Notes: a model not told the origin generated them from the letters alone. A stretch of 64,000 nucleotides of DNA from Alkaliphilus sp. B6464 (GCF_018141165.1 NZ_CP058557.1:1240001-1304000); one strand, 5' to 3'; counted from the first letter of the stretch, positions 54,097 through 62,339 are shown. Translations and numbers: made by a program.

Positions 54097-55312
54097 TTAG
54101 GCAGCTTTGTTTATTGATTTACTTCTATTTAAAGCAATAGTTCCTGCAACAAGCGATATGCAGTTAAATAATGCATGAACTTTAGCTTTTTAATACCTCT
54201 GGATCTTATGTTGTCCAAATTTAGATATTCTTTAAGTCTACTATTACATCTTTCAACTGAAGTTCTTTTATTGTATTGGTTTTGCCATTCATTAGAAGAT
54301 CTTAATGGATAAGCATATAGTCTTGCATTTTCTTTATAGTTAACTTTTAATGTATATCCATAATTAGAAGAAGAACACTAATTCATCGCGAAGGGACAGT
54401 TACATTCGCCTACGGCATGAGGACATCGAAATTTTAGATAATTTCCATCTTTGCCCCAATATACTAGTTTATATCCTGCGGAGCAAATTGGGTCAAAGTT
54501 ATCATCTAACCCTTCAGGTGGTGCATAACTTCTCCTAGGATTATAGAATATTATTGGAATACCATCAAATTTACTTATTATATCACTATAAATGTACTCA
54601 AAATCGTAACCTGAATCCATAGAATAGTAAGTTGGCTTAAAGGTATCTTTGTAATTATTAAAAAATTGTTCAATTAAAGATATTGCTACAGTACCATCAT
54701 AAATACTAGCTGGAGTAACTAATATATCTAGTGGTAGTTCGCTCTTAGAGTCGCATAATATATGCAGTTTCCAACCAAACCACCTTATGTTATTACCATT
54801 AGTATCTCTTTTCATGCCCCAGTTAGGATTAGTTCCATCATCTACTATAGATTTTTTAGGTTTTGCAGCTTCATAAGAATCTAACTTAGTTGAGTCAATA
54901 GATATATGATCTCCATCAACAATATTTAGTTCTTTAGCTTGCAATACTAACTGATAAAATAAATTTTCAAGTTCTTCAGTTTCAGTTAATCTATTTATGA
55001 ATCTACTGAATGTAGATTCAGATGGAACCTGCCCTAATATATTAAATCCACAGCAATATCTAAGAATTGGATTTTGTTTCAGCTTTAAAACTAGATCTTT
55101 TATAGTTTGAATCTTTTCTACCTGCATAGTTATTAAAGAATAGATTAATGCTGTTGGCTCATAGCCCTTCGGGCCTTGTGTTCACCTGTTTTTCTTAGTA
55201 TTGCAGCTAATTCAGAAACATCAATTTGAGATAAAATCATCTCTAATTTAGTTTCTTGCTGAAATTTTATAATTTCCTCAAAGGAAATTATGCTCATTTG
55301 TCGAATACACAT
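54097..55312 (-). mobile_element. Broken DDE transposase (IS1182/IS5-like)
   Basis: The three parts of one transposase lie on the minus strand: N-terminus (MSIISFEEIIKFQQETKLEM, from about 55312), DDE core (IDSTKLDSYEAAKPKKS; GWKLHILCD; MDSGYDFEYIY) and C-terminus (KRTSVERCNSRLKEYLNLD; GTIALNRSKSINKAA). A one-base deletion at about 55166 in a GGGCCC run, a TAG at about 54379 and a frameshift near 54180 inactivate it. I could not fix its terminal inverted repeats. It shows that insertion sequences took part in shaping the region. Confidence 0.85.
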
Positions 55313-55623
55313 TAAGTGGTTTCGCTCCCTTCGGGTGGTTTTGTTCGCACTTAATCTATTCGATATGTTGGGGTGAAACCCCTTTTTGCATTTATTGAAT
55401 TTTAGTAAAATCAATAGTTAAGAAATATGAAATTTACTCATTTATTAATCTAAGATAAGAATATATTCTATATATAAGATAAAATAAAGTTTATTCTATT
55501 CTTTATAGGACGATAGAAATACCACGAGCTTAGCTGGTGGATTATTATTTATTGCCGTTTCTGTGTATTTTATGATGATTTTTTTAATCACTTAATAAAC
55601 TAATATGTAAGGAAATCATTTGT

Positions 55624-55641
55624 TTCTTAAAGAATTCTTAA
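55624..55641 (+). promoter_or_regulatory. Direct repeat TTCTTAA, 11-bp phased, upstream of macA-like gene
   Basis: TTCTTAA at 55624 and 55635, one helical turn apart, is the pattern bound by OmpR-type response regulators. It lies ~45 bp before TATAAT (55676-55681), in activator position for the export operon. Confidence 0.45.
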
Positions 55642-55714
55642 GAATGTTGTTTATACTTTTTTTAGAATTATGGTGTATAATAAAAGTTGCAATTAATGTA
55701 TAAGGGGGATAAAT

Positions 55715-57043
55715 ATGAAATTTTCAAAGAAAAAGAAGATTATTGCAGGAGTTGTAGTTCTTGCTCTTACTTTAGGGGTGGTTAGTGTAAATGCTAAGCG
55801 TAAATCGGCTGTTAATAGTGGGATGGCTGTAAGTGTTTCCGATGTTGTTAAAAAAGAGATAAAGTCTACTTTAAGTCTTAAGGCGCCGCTTGAAGGAACA
55901 GAAAGCGTTGAGGTGGTGTCAAGGCTTCACTATGAAATACTTTCCATTGATGTTAAGGAAGGCGATAAGGTGGAAAAGGACCAGGTGCTTGCAGTGCTTG
56001 ATGTAGGCCATCTTGAAGAAGAAATTGCGAAGCTTAAGGACAATGTTGAGCTCTTGCAGATTCAGAACACTGAAGGAAAAAGCGGCAAAGAAACCTCTGC
56101 AGCTTTAGCAGAGCAAAGGCTTAAGGAAGAGCTGGAAAGCAGCCAAAGGAGCTACGAGTCTGCCTTGGAAATGTATAGTACAGCTAAAAGCAGATACGAA
56201 AGTACAAAAGTATTGTATGATTCAGGAGCGACAAGCGAGTGGGAGCTTACGGACAAGGAAAATGCTCTTAACGAGGCAAAAAGAAAGGTTGATACTTTTA
56301 ATGTGGTGGACGGAAAGGTTCAGGCCACTGATGCACAGTTGGCAGAGATAAGAAATGCAAAAATTTCTTCAAATAATGCTTCGGGAGCAAAAAGCATAGA
56401 AATCGCAAAGAAGGAACTTGAAAGAAAGAGAAAGGAGCTTGAGGACTGCAAGGTTAAAAGCTCTATAGAAGGAACCATAACAAGGGTCAATGCAAAGGTG
56501 GGCCGTTTTGCAGACGAGATAGATGATAAAAAGCCTATGTTTGAAATTGAAAATATCGATACGCTTAAAATGGTAGCAAATGTAAGTGAATATGACATAG
56601 GGAAGATAGAAATAGGGCAAAAGGTTAAAATAAGCGCAGATATTTTAAATGGCGATGAAATTGATGGCATTGTGTCACGCATAAGTCCCACAGGAGAGCA
56701 GAAGCAGGGGTCAAACGAGAGAATAATTCCTGTCCAAATTGATGTGACTGGGGATACAAAGGGGCTTATTGCGGGAATTAACGCTTCGGCCAAGGTTGAA
56801 ACAGCCATTGCTCAAGATGCACTTGTTATTCCCTTAGAGGCACTTATAGATAATGGTGACAATACATATAGTGTTTTTGTTCTTAAAGAAGACAAAACGA
56901 TTAAGAAATTAAATGTTTTGCTAGGAGTAGAGGATGTGCTGGAGGTTCAGATCATATGCGACGAGCTTAAAGAAGGAGATAAGGTTGTGCTTAACCCCAA
57001 TGCCTTTATGACAGACGGAATGAGTGTGATTGTGAATGAGTAG
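55715..57043 (+). CDS. Membrane fusion (adaptor) protein of MacA/HlyD type
   Basis: This 442-residue protein has an N-terminal membrane helix (KIIAGVVVLALTLGVVSVNA), a lipoyl/barrel-sandwich half (LEGTESVEVVSRLHYEILSI; VKEGDKVEKDQVLAVLDVG), a long coiled coil (residues ~85-240) and the second barrel half (CKVKSSIEGTITRVNAKVG; GLIAGINASAKVETA). It would link the MacB-like permease to the cell surface. ATG 55715 follows AAGGGGGA. It overlaps the ATPase gene by 8 bp. Base composition is visibly richer in G+C than the neighbouring R1 region, so recent transfer is possible. Confidence 0.9.
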   Translation: MKFSKKKKIIAGVVVLALTLGVVSVNAKRKSAVNSGMAVSVSDVVKKEIKSTLSLKAPLEGTESVEVVSRLHYEILSIDVKEGDKVEKDQVLAVLDVGHLEEEIAKLKDNVELLQIQNTEGKSGKETSAALAEQRLKEELESSQRSYESALEMYSTAKSRYESTKVLYDSGATSEWELTDKENALNEAKRKVDTFNVVDGKVQATDAQLAEIRNAKISSNNASGAKSIEIAKKELERKRKELEDCKVKSSIEGTITRVNAKVGRFADEIDDKKPMFEIENIDTLKMVANVSEYDIGKIEIGQKVKISADILNGDEIDGIVSRISPTGEQKQGSNERIIPVQIDVTGDTKGLIAGINASAKVETAIAQDALVIPLEALIDNGDNTYSVFVLKEDKTIKKLNVLLGVEDVLEVQIICDELKEGDKVVLNPNAFMTDGMSVIVNE

Positions 57044-57728
57044 TATTATAAAAATTGAAAATCTTAGCAAAACATACGACACGGGCGCTGTTCAGGTTCA
57101 TGCACTGCGAGATGTGAGCCTTTCCATAGAGGAGGGGGATTTTGTTGCCATAATGGGTAAGTCGGGCTCGGGAAAATCAACACTTATGAATATTCTTGGC
57201 TGTCTTGATAGGCCCACAAGTGGAGTTTACGAGCTAGACGGAATTAATATTTCTAAAATGGAGAGCAGGGAACTTTCTTCTATAAGAAACAAAAAAATAG
57301 GTTTTGTTTTTCAATCCTTTAACCTGATTCCTCGAACATCTTCACTTAAAAACGTTGAGCTACCTATGGTATATGCAAAGATGGGGAAGAAGGAAAGGCA
57401 GAAAAGAGCAATAGAACTGCTGGAAAAGGTAGGCTTAGGAGAAAGACTTGATCACATGCCCAACGAAATTTCAGGAGGTCAGAAGCAAAGAATAGCCATA
57501 GCAAGGGCTCTTGCTAATAAGCCAGCAATCATTTTAGCTGACGAACCCACGGGAAATCTTGATACCTCTTCTTCTGAGGAAATTATGGACCTTTTTACTG
57601 AGCTTAACAATGAAGGCGTAACTGTGATTGTTGTTACCCACGAGGATAATATAGCCGAATACACCAAAAGAATTATACGCTTTCGTGACGGGCAGATTAT
57701 TGAGGACAGAAGGAGGGAGGCGGAATAA
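57036..57728 (+). CDS. MacB/LolD-type ABC transporter ATPase
   Basis: This 230-residue ATPase has Walker A GKSGSGKST, Q-loop FVFQSFNLIP, signature ISGGQKQRIAIARAL, Walker B IILADEPTGNLD and switch VVTHED. This close match to the LolD/MacB group (LNxLGxLDxPTSG) couples ATP to mechanical export of peptides or drugs. Start ATG 57036 lies inside the end of the adaptor gene; its stop overlaps the permease start by one base. It works with both neighbours. Confidence 0.95.
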   Translation: MSSIIKIENLSKTYDTGAVQVHALRDVSLSIEEGDFVAIMGKSGSGKSTLMNILGCLDRPTSGVYELDGINISKMESRELSSIRNKKIGFVFQSFNLIPRTSSLKNVELPMVYAKMGKKERQKRAIELLEKVGLGERLDHMPNEISGGQKQRIAIARALANKPAIILADEPTGNLDTSSSEEIMDLFTELNNEGVTVIVVTHEDNIAEYTKRIIRFRDGQIIEDRRREAE

Positions 57729-58939
57729 TGCTTATTTTTGAAAATATAAGTCTAGCCTTTTCTTCCATCAGAGTAAATAAAATGCGCTCCTTCCTTACAA
57801 TGCTTGGAATGATTATAGGAATAAGTTCTGTTATTTCAATAGTTTCTCTCGGAGATACTATGAGAAGCGTTATTGCTGATGAATTTGAAAATGTCGGTAC
57901 AACTCTGGCCTACAGCTACATAATGTCTGAAAGCGACTATTATACTTCGAACGAGACCTACAGCTATGAGGATATAGAGAATATAAAAGAGATTTTTGGA
58001 GATAAGGTGGAATATATAAGCGCAGGAGCTAGGGCTTCCGGAAAAATTAAAAACGGAAGGGTTATGAAGGATGCAAGCCTTGAGGGATTGGCAGAAAATC
58101 CTGAGGCGTACAAGAAGCTTAATATTATACACGGAAAGATGTTTTCTGATAACGATATTAAAAATTCAAGACCCTACATAATTATCGAAGACAAAACAGC
58201 CGAAGAGATCTTCGGAACAAAAAATGCTGTAGGTAAGATTTTAAGAATTCAGGTTAACGAAAATCTTCTGGAGTTTACAGTTACGGGAATTTATAAAAAC
58301 AATGATTCGGCCCTTAAAAAACTTTTGGGTGGCAGTGAGACAAGAGCATTAACCTATGTTCCCGAAACAGCTATAACAGAAAAAGATGATTTGATTTGGG
58401 CGATCGAGATAAGTTCTTCAAGAGATATAAGCGTTGAGGAATTTAAAGCAAAGTTCATAAATTATGTGAGCAGAGCAAAGGGGATAAAGGCTGAAAATAT
58501 AAGATATTATACTGCCGAGGCGGAAATGAAATCCATTGATGGTATGATGGGTACACTTTCCCTTATTGTAGGTGCCATTGCAGCTATCTCTCTTGTGGTT
58601 GGCGGCATAGGCATTATGAATATTATGCTTGTTTCAGTTACTGAGAGAACGAGGGAAATTGGTATTAGAAAATCACTTGGAGCAAGAATGGAGGATATTC
58701 TTCTTCAGTTTCTCGTGGAGTCTGCTATAATTTCTGCAGCAGGGGGAATTATAGGCACGATACTTGGAGCAAGCGTTGTGGCAATAGGCGGCATGGCCTT
58801 TGGTATAAGTGCCATTGTTAAGCCACAGGTGGTTATAACAGCAGTTGTTTTTTCTGCCATGGTAGGTATTTTCTTCGGACTCTACCCTGCAAGAAAGGCA
58901 GCAAAGGCTGACCCTATTGAGGCGCTTAGATACGAGTAA
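57728..58939 (+). CDS. MacB/FtsX-type ABC permease
   Basis: This 403-residue protein has the MacB architecture: first helix MRSFLTMLGMIIGISSVISI, a ~230-residue extracytoplasmic MacB_PCD domain (residues ~45-275) and three C-terminal helices, with the conserved VSVTERTREIGIRKSLGAR cytosolic loop and ARKAAKADPIEALRYE at the end. With the adaptor and the ATPase it forms an export pump for antimicrobial peptides or drugs. In this context it might give self-protection against R1-region products; that is speculation. Confidence 0.93.
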   Translation: MLIFENISLAFSSIRVNKMRSFLTMLGMIIGISSVISIVSLGDTMRSVIADEFENVGTTLAYSYIMSESDYYTSNETYSYEDIENIKEIFGDKVEYISAGARASGKIKNGRVMKDASLEGLAENPEAYKKLNIIHGKMFSDNDIKNSRPYIIIEDKTAEEIFGTKNAVGKILRIQVNENLLEFTVTGIYKNNDSALKKLLGGSETRALTYVPETAITEKDDLIWAIEISSSRDISVEEFKAKFINYVSRAKGIKAENIRYYTAEAEMKSIDGMMGTLSLIVGAIAAISLVVGGIGIMNIMLVSVTERTREIGIRKSLGARMEDILLQFLVESAIISAAGGIIGTILGASVVAIGGMAFGISAIVKPQVVITAVVFSAMVGIFFGLYPARKAAKADPIEALRYE

Positions 58940-58952
58940 GGCAGATGCAACG

Positions 58953-58989
58953 GGGCTATTGCAAAATATAAATTTTGCAATAGCCCTTT
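58953..58989 (+). terminator. Strong terminator of the export operon
   Basis: GGGCTATTGCAAAA and TTTTGCAATAGCCC pair perfectly around six bases, followed by TTTTAAAG. Confidence 0.9.
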
Positions 58990-59060
58990 TAAAGTTCTTG
59001 AAAAATTACTATAGTTAAAATAGTATTATTAAAAAAATAGTATAATGTTAATTTTATTAA

Positions 59061-59103
59061 TTAGGAGCTTTTGTAGTGTATATAGAAGTTTCTAATTATT
59101 TTT
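59061..59103 (+). repeat. L hairpin, copy 4
   Basis: TTAGGAGCTT and the region AAGTTTCTAA pair with two weak positions; tail TTATTTTTATG. As at copies 1 and 3, a plus-strand gene follows after ~400 bp. Nothing coding in 59104-59467. Confidence 0.5.
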
Positions 59104-59359
59104 ATGTCTTCTTAATACCCTGTGCATATATAAATACTTAATTATATAGAGGTAGATTTAGTAATTAAAATACAATGTTTACGTTAATAAGTAATATATA
59201 AATATATAGATAAATAACACCAATAATTAAAAAATAATAAATGTATTTCATTAATCATATGAATTCTAATAAATGTGAAACTAAGTCTCTTGTTAATGCT
59301 AGATCCTATTATAAATAATTTAATTTTTAAACTTGTTTATCTATAGATTGAAATGAAAC

Positions 59360-59377
59360 TGTAATATTCCTATAACA
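59360..59377 (+). promoter_or_regulatory. R2 palindrome, copy 3 (degenerate)
   Basis: TGTAATATTCCTATAACA followed by ATTTACGACAAAGTATCT, as in R2 copies 1 and 2. It lies ~90 bp before the gene at 59468 and probably holds its promoter. Confidence 0.5.
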
Positions 59378-59467
59378 ATTTACGACAAAGTATCTATTTT
59401 AGGTATGATATACTCGTAGGCAACATAAGTAAAATAGTTTAAATGTAGAAAGGATTTGATTATAAAC

Positions 59468-59965
59468 ATGAAGAAGTTTAAATATATATTTATCGCATTA
59501 ATACTGTTATTTTTAGCAACATTTATTTACCAACATTATATATATTATAAAATCCCATATAACCCATTAGTTGAGCTAGACTCTGATACTCTAAATGGTT
59601 TCCATTTTAGCGAAAATCACCCTCACCCTAATGATACAATAAAGAAGTCTACTCATAATTTAAATACCACCACTCGTATATTTGAATATTTTAGTGATTT
59701 GAATTTAGTGCCTTTAAAAGAGAAATCAAATTGGGATGAAATTTATAACCATGGGGATATTTACTATTCTGGTATGTTTGAATTTGAGACCTCACCAACA
59801 GGATATGGGACAGAGGTACATATTAACGAAATATGGCTAGATAATTTAACCATTCTACGGATTAGTTCCCCCAGGCCTAAATTTAAAGACGGATATTATA
59901 AGATTATAGATGATAAATTTGATTATGAGTATATTAATGACTTAATTACTAATTCTCAAAATTAA
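59468..59965 (+). CDS. Membrane-anchored protein, convergent with truncated cargo
   Basis: This 165-residue protein has one N-terminal membrane helix (YIFIALILLFLATFIYQHY) and an extracytoplasmic beta-rich domain (TTRIFEYFSDLNLVPLKEK; NEIWLDNLTILRI). No family recognised. ATG 59468 is 13 bases after GAAAGGA; a TTG at 59456 is in frame but too close. It converges with the truncated cargo gene 60027 behind R1 copy I, like the pairs at 43-44 and 53 kb, so it may be an orphaned immunity gene. Confidence 0.6.
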   Translation: MKKFKYIFIALILLFLATFIYQHYIYYKIPYNPLVELDSDTLNGFHFSENHPHPNDTIKKSTHNLNTTTRIFEYFSDLNLVPLKEKSNWDEIYNHGDIYYSGMFEFETSPTGYGTEVHINEIWLDNLTILRISSPRPKFKDGYYKIIDDKFDYEYINDLITNSQN

Positions 59966-59968
59966 TGT

Positions 59969-60010
59969 AAAAAAACCTCATTGATTTGTTAAACTCAATG
60001 AGGTTTTTTT
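59969..60010. terminator. Bidirectional terminator
   Basis: AAAAAAACCTCATTGA and TCAATGAGGTTTTTTT pair perfectly around ten bases. Confidence 0.92.
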
Positions 60011-60026
60011 ACATTAATTTAAATTA

Positions 60027-60281
60027 TTACATCGGTATCCAATAGCCTCTAACTTTTACTGCTTTAACCATTCCTCTACCTTGAACAATTCTAAATCCCT
60101 CATCAATGAATTCAAGAAATGGTAATTGTACTTCTATTAATTCGTAGTTTGGATTGTCATCCATTATGTTCCAAAGTTGTTCTAAATAATCCTCTCCATT
60201 TCTACAAACACTAATTATCGTATCACGCTCACTTGGTGATGAAGTTATTGCTGAAATTGCAGCGGCTGCTAAAGTTACAGC
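60027..60281 (-). pseudogene. Cargo gene with 5' end deleted at the R1 boundary
   Basis: The frame ends at TAA 60027-60029 and is open back to the R1 edge at 60281 without a start codon. It encodes a hydrophobic stretch (AVTLAAAAISAITSS), then a charged domain (SERDTIISVCRNGEDYLEQL; YELIEVQLPFLEFIDEG; VKVRGYWIPM). The order hydrophobic then ERD-x(2)-I matches the 53517 cargo (ERDAVI). The N-terminus and the RBS are lost. Confidence 0.7.
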
Positions 60282-60373
60282 TTATAATATATTTTTATTT
60301 TGCAAGACTTTCTCATTGGCCAACTTATTTCGTCTTACACTATATAAAAGGAATTTAGGAAGAAATAATCAAC
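60282..60373 (-). repeat. R1 element, copy I
   Basis: Core at 60304-60336 (AAGAC-7-TTGGCCAAC-7-GTCTT, one base short as in copy G). It joins directly to the truncated cargo gene; the right flank runs into a copy of the 53429 terminator. Confidence 0.88.
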
Positions 60374-60401
60374 TATTTTTAAAAATTAATTTATCCTAAA
60401 T

Positions 60402-60438
60402 AAAAAATGAGAATTCTAAAAATAGATTTTCATTTTTT
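60402..60438 (+). terminator. Duplicate of the 53429 terminator
   Basis: AAAAAATGAGAATTCTAAAA followed by TTTTCATTTTTT; same sequence as at 53429 with few changes, but without a gene before it. A second hairpin, CAGATCA/TGATCTG, follows at 60453-60480. Confidence 0.65.
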
Positions 60439-60542
60439 AGAGATATTAAAGACAGATCACGATAATTTAATCATGATCTGTTTATTTAATTACATCTAAT
60501 AATTTTTATACAAAGGTAACATACTAAGCATTTAATCCAATA

Positions 60543-60662
60543 TTAAAATCTATGGTCCCTTCTACGCAGAAGCTCTCTAATCAATAGTATGAATATGAGG
60601 TCACGAAGGAATGGTCTTCGAGCAAACCTATCTTCACCAAATTCAGGAAATTGCTGAGACAT
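60543..60662 (-). CDS. Small arginine-rich hydrophobic protein (39 aa)
   Basis: ATG 60660-60662 opens a 39-residue frame (MSQQFPEFGEDRFARRPFLR, then a hydrophobic helix and RRRDHRF). The frame is open 11 codons further upstream (GDWENWRP), where a TTG lies. The RBS is weak for either start. Composition looks coding and unlike random AT-rich DNA. Family not recognised. Confidence 0.35.
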   Translation of the reverse strand: MSQQFPEFGEDRFARRPFLRDLIFILLIRELLRRRDHRF

Positions 60663-60919
60663 AGGTCGCCAATTTTCCCAGTCTCCCTCCAATATCTTTT
60701 GGTGCTATATAATATAAACTTTTTTTATGGATGTTACTTTATAAGGACTACGATACAAAGCTTTTACTTTTCTGTAGAGGATCAATATCATATAAAGTTT
60801 CAAAAACATGGACTTAAGAGAATGTAGATTTTGCACTCAATATATAAAAATGTAATAAATTTTAAAAAAATTAATACCATGATAACATAAGGAAATTATC
60901 CTTAAAAAGGGGGAGTACT

Positions 60920-61846
60920 ATGTTATCAAGCAATGCATTTATAAGGCAATCTTTAGAAACTCATCTTTTTTTTGCTAGAATTATGAAGGAACACTCATTT
61001 TTCTTACAAGTAAGTTTTACTCCAAGGGATGTGAATTATTCTCAACAGGCAGATCACTTGAGAATGGAGTTTGATAAACTCTTATGGGAGGTCGTCTGTC
61101 TGTCAAATGGGGTCGTAGGCCCTAGTGTTATTCAATCAGGAGAAGTGGTAACACCATATACCTTAAAGGCAGAAAACCTATCTTCATACTATACAGGTGT
61201 AAATATACCAACCTATATTACACAGGCAGAAATGGAACTAATGGGTGGAGAATGTAAGATTTTTAACCCAATGTTTGAACAGACAATATACATGCTTAAT
61301 CACAGAGCAATATGTTTAATAACAGCTATAATAGATTTTAAAACCAATGTTTTATCCAATGTTTTATCCTGCAACATGTTTACAACCAACTATCCTTTAT
61401 TAATTGATCATATTTTAAGGGAAGCAAAATTGTATTTAACAATAATTACTAGGCTTCAAAACAGAGAAAAAGTTGATGTAGAAAAAGAAATCTATGAGCA
61501 GGAGCTATTTTGGAATAGAATTATGGCAGAGCATTCAAAATTCATACGTGGATTATTAGATCCAACTGAAGATGATTTAATTAATACAGCCAATAATTTT
61601 GCCAATGAATTTGATGAATTGACAAAGGCAGTGGAGAAAATTATTGAAGAGTGCTTACCAATTGATGAAATAACAGACGAAAGTTTAGAAGCTACAAAGA
61701 GATTTAGTGATTTTAATGCTCAAGGTACTAAAGGATTACTGGAGTGCAAGATTAGGTCTATAATAATGCCTTTACTGGGGGACCATGTACTTCGTGAATC
61801 CAATCATTTCATACGTTTATTAAAGAAATTTCAGAAGCTAGATTAG
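60920..61846 (+). CDS. DUF2935 protein (putative metal-binding four-helix repeats)
   Basis: This 308-residue protein consists of two related helical halves, each with a motif of the type E-x(2)-F-x(2)-RIM-x-EHSxF (ETHLFFARIMKEHSFF near residue 14; EQELFWNRIMAEHSKFI near residue 193) and later D-H-x-L-RE (LLIDHILREAKLY; LLGDHVLRESNHF). The repeated Glu and His residues suggest a di-metal helical bundle. Function of DUF2935 is unknown; it is common in sporulating Clostridia. ATG 60920 follows AAAGGGGGAG. It is monocistronic. Confidence 0.9.
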   Translation: MLSSNAFIRQSLETHLFFARIMKEHSFFLQVSFTPRDVNYSQQADHLRMEFDKLLWEVVCLSNGVVGPSVIQSGEVVTPYTLKAENLSSYYTGVNIPTYITQAEMELMGGECKIFNPMFEQTIYMLNHRAICLITAIIDFKTNVLSNVLSCNMFTTNYPLLIDHILREAKLYLTIITRLQNREKVDVEKEIYEQELFWNRIMAEHSKFIRGLLDPTEDDLINTANNFANEFDELTKAVEKIIEECLPIDEITDESLEATKRFSDFNAQGTKGLLECKIRSIIMPLLGDHVLRESNHFIRLLKKFQKLD

Positions 61847-61910
61847 CTTATAACTATATTAATGATGGTTGGTTCAATGAATCCTTAAATTTTTAGTATA
61901 CAATAGTTGT

Positions 61911-61945
61911 AGTAAGAAATAAAAAATGTGATTTTTTATTTCACT
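61911..61945 (+). terminator. Terminator-like hairpin after DUF2935 gene
   Basis: GAAATAAAAAA (61916-61926) pairs with TTTTTTATTTC (61932-61942). Confidence 0.6.
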
Positions 61946-61975
61946 AGATATGTCTCTTTTTTGAGTCATTTGTCT

Positions 61976-62001
61976 AAAAAAAGATAATATTATCTTTTTT
62001 T
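61976..62001 (+). promoter_or_regulatory. Perfect palindrome 330 bp upstream of the sigma-54 promoter
   Basis: AAAAAAGATAA and TTATCTTTTTT are perfect mirror arms around TA, flanked by TTTGTC on both sides. At this distance it could be an upstream activator site for a sigma-54 enhancer-binding protein, or a simple terminator. Confidence 0.35.
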
Positions 62002-62257
62002 GTCGAAATATGCTTGAAAAGCTCGATATTTACTAATACATAAGCATACTCTTTTACTTGCATTATCAATTTAGTTAATTTTTTATCTCAAAAATGATAA
62101 TTTTTACTTTGTTAATTTGCTATTGACAATTTTTTATATACACTTTTTTAAAAAAATCTATATTTTATTTTGTCAGTGAAATATAATATATACTAAACTT
62201 GTATATGTAGAAAAGCAGCAATTAGGGCTATGGTAGCATTTCATAAACATAATACAG

Positions 62258-62296
62258 ATAAAAAATAGGAAGATAAATTATCTTTCTATTTTTTAT
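62258..62296 (+). terminator. Hairpin upstream of the sigma-54 promoter
   Basis: AAAAAATAGGAAGATA pairs with TATCTTTCTATTTTTT (one mismatch) around AAT, shielding the promoter region from readthrough. Confidence 0.7.
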
Positions 62297-62322
62297 TTGA
62301 TAAAAAACAATATGTTATTTTT

Positions 62323-62339
62323 TTGGCAAGGATATTGCA
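62323..62339 (+). promoter_or_regulatory. Sigma-54 (RpoN) promoter of the crotonase gene
   Basis: TTGGCAAGGATATTGCA carries the invariant GG (62325-62326) and GC (62337-62338) exactly ten bases apart, matching TGGCACG-N4-TTGCA. Transcription would start near 62350, and the gene starts at 62377. Initiation would need an enhancer-binding activator, not seen in the window. Confidence 0.82.

Noticed and set aside
36990-60373. R1 repeats as a CRISPR array or integron
   Set aside because: Copies are kilobases apart with genes between, so no CRISPR. No integrase gene is present, and the copies sit at fixed distance before start codons, which fits promoters better than attC sites.
36880-60400. Prophage
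   Set aside because: Holin and endolysin-like genes are present, but no capsid, tail, terminase, portal, integrase or phage repressor genes were found.
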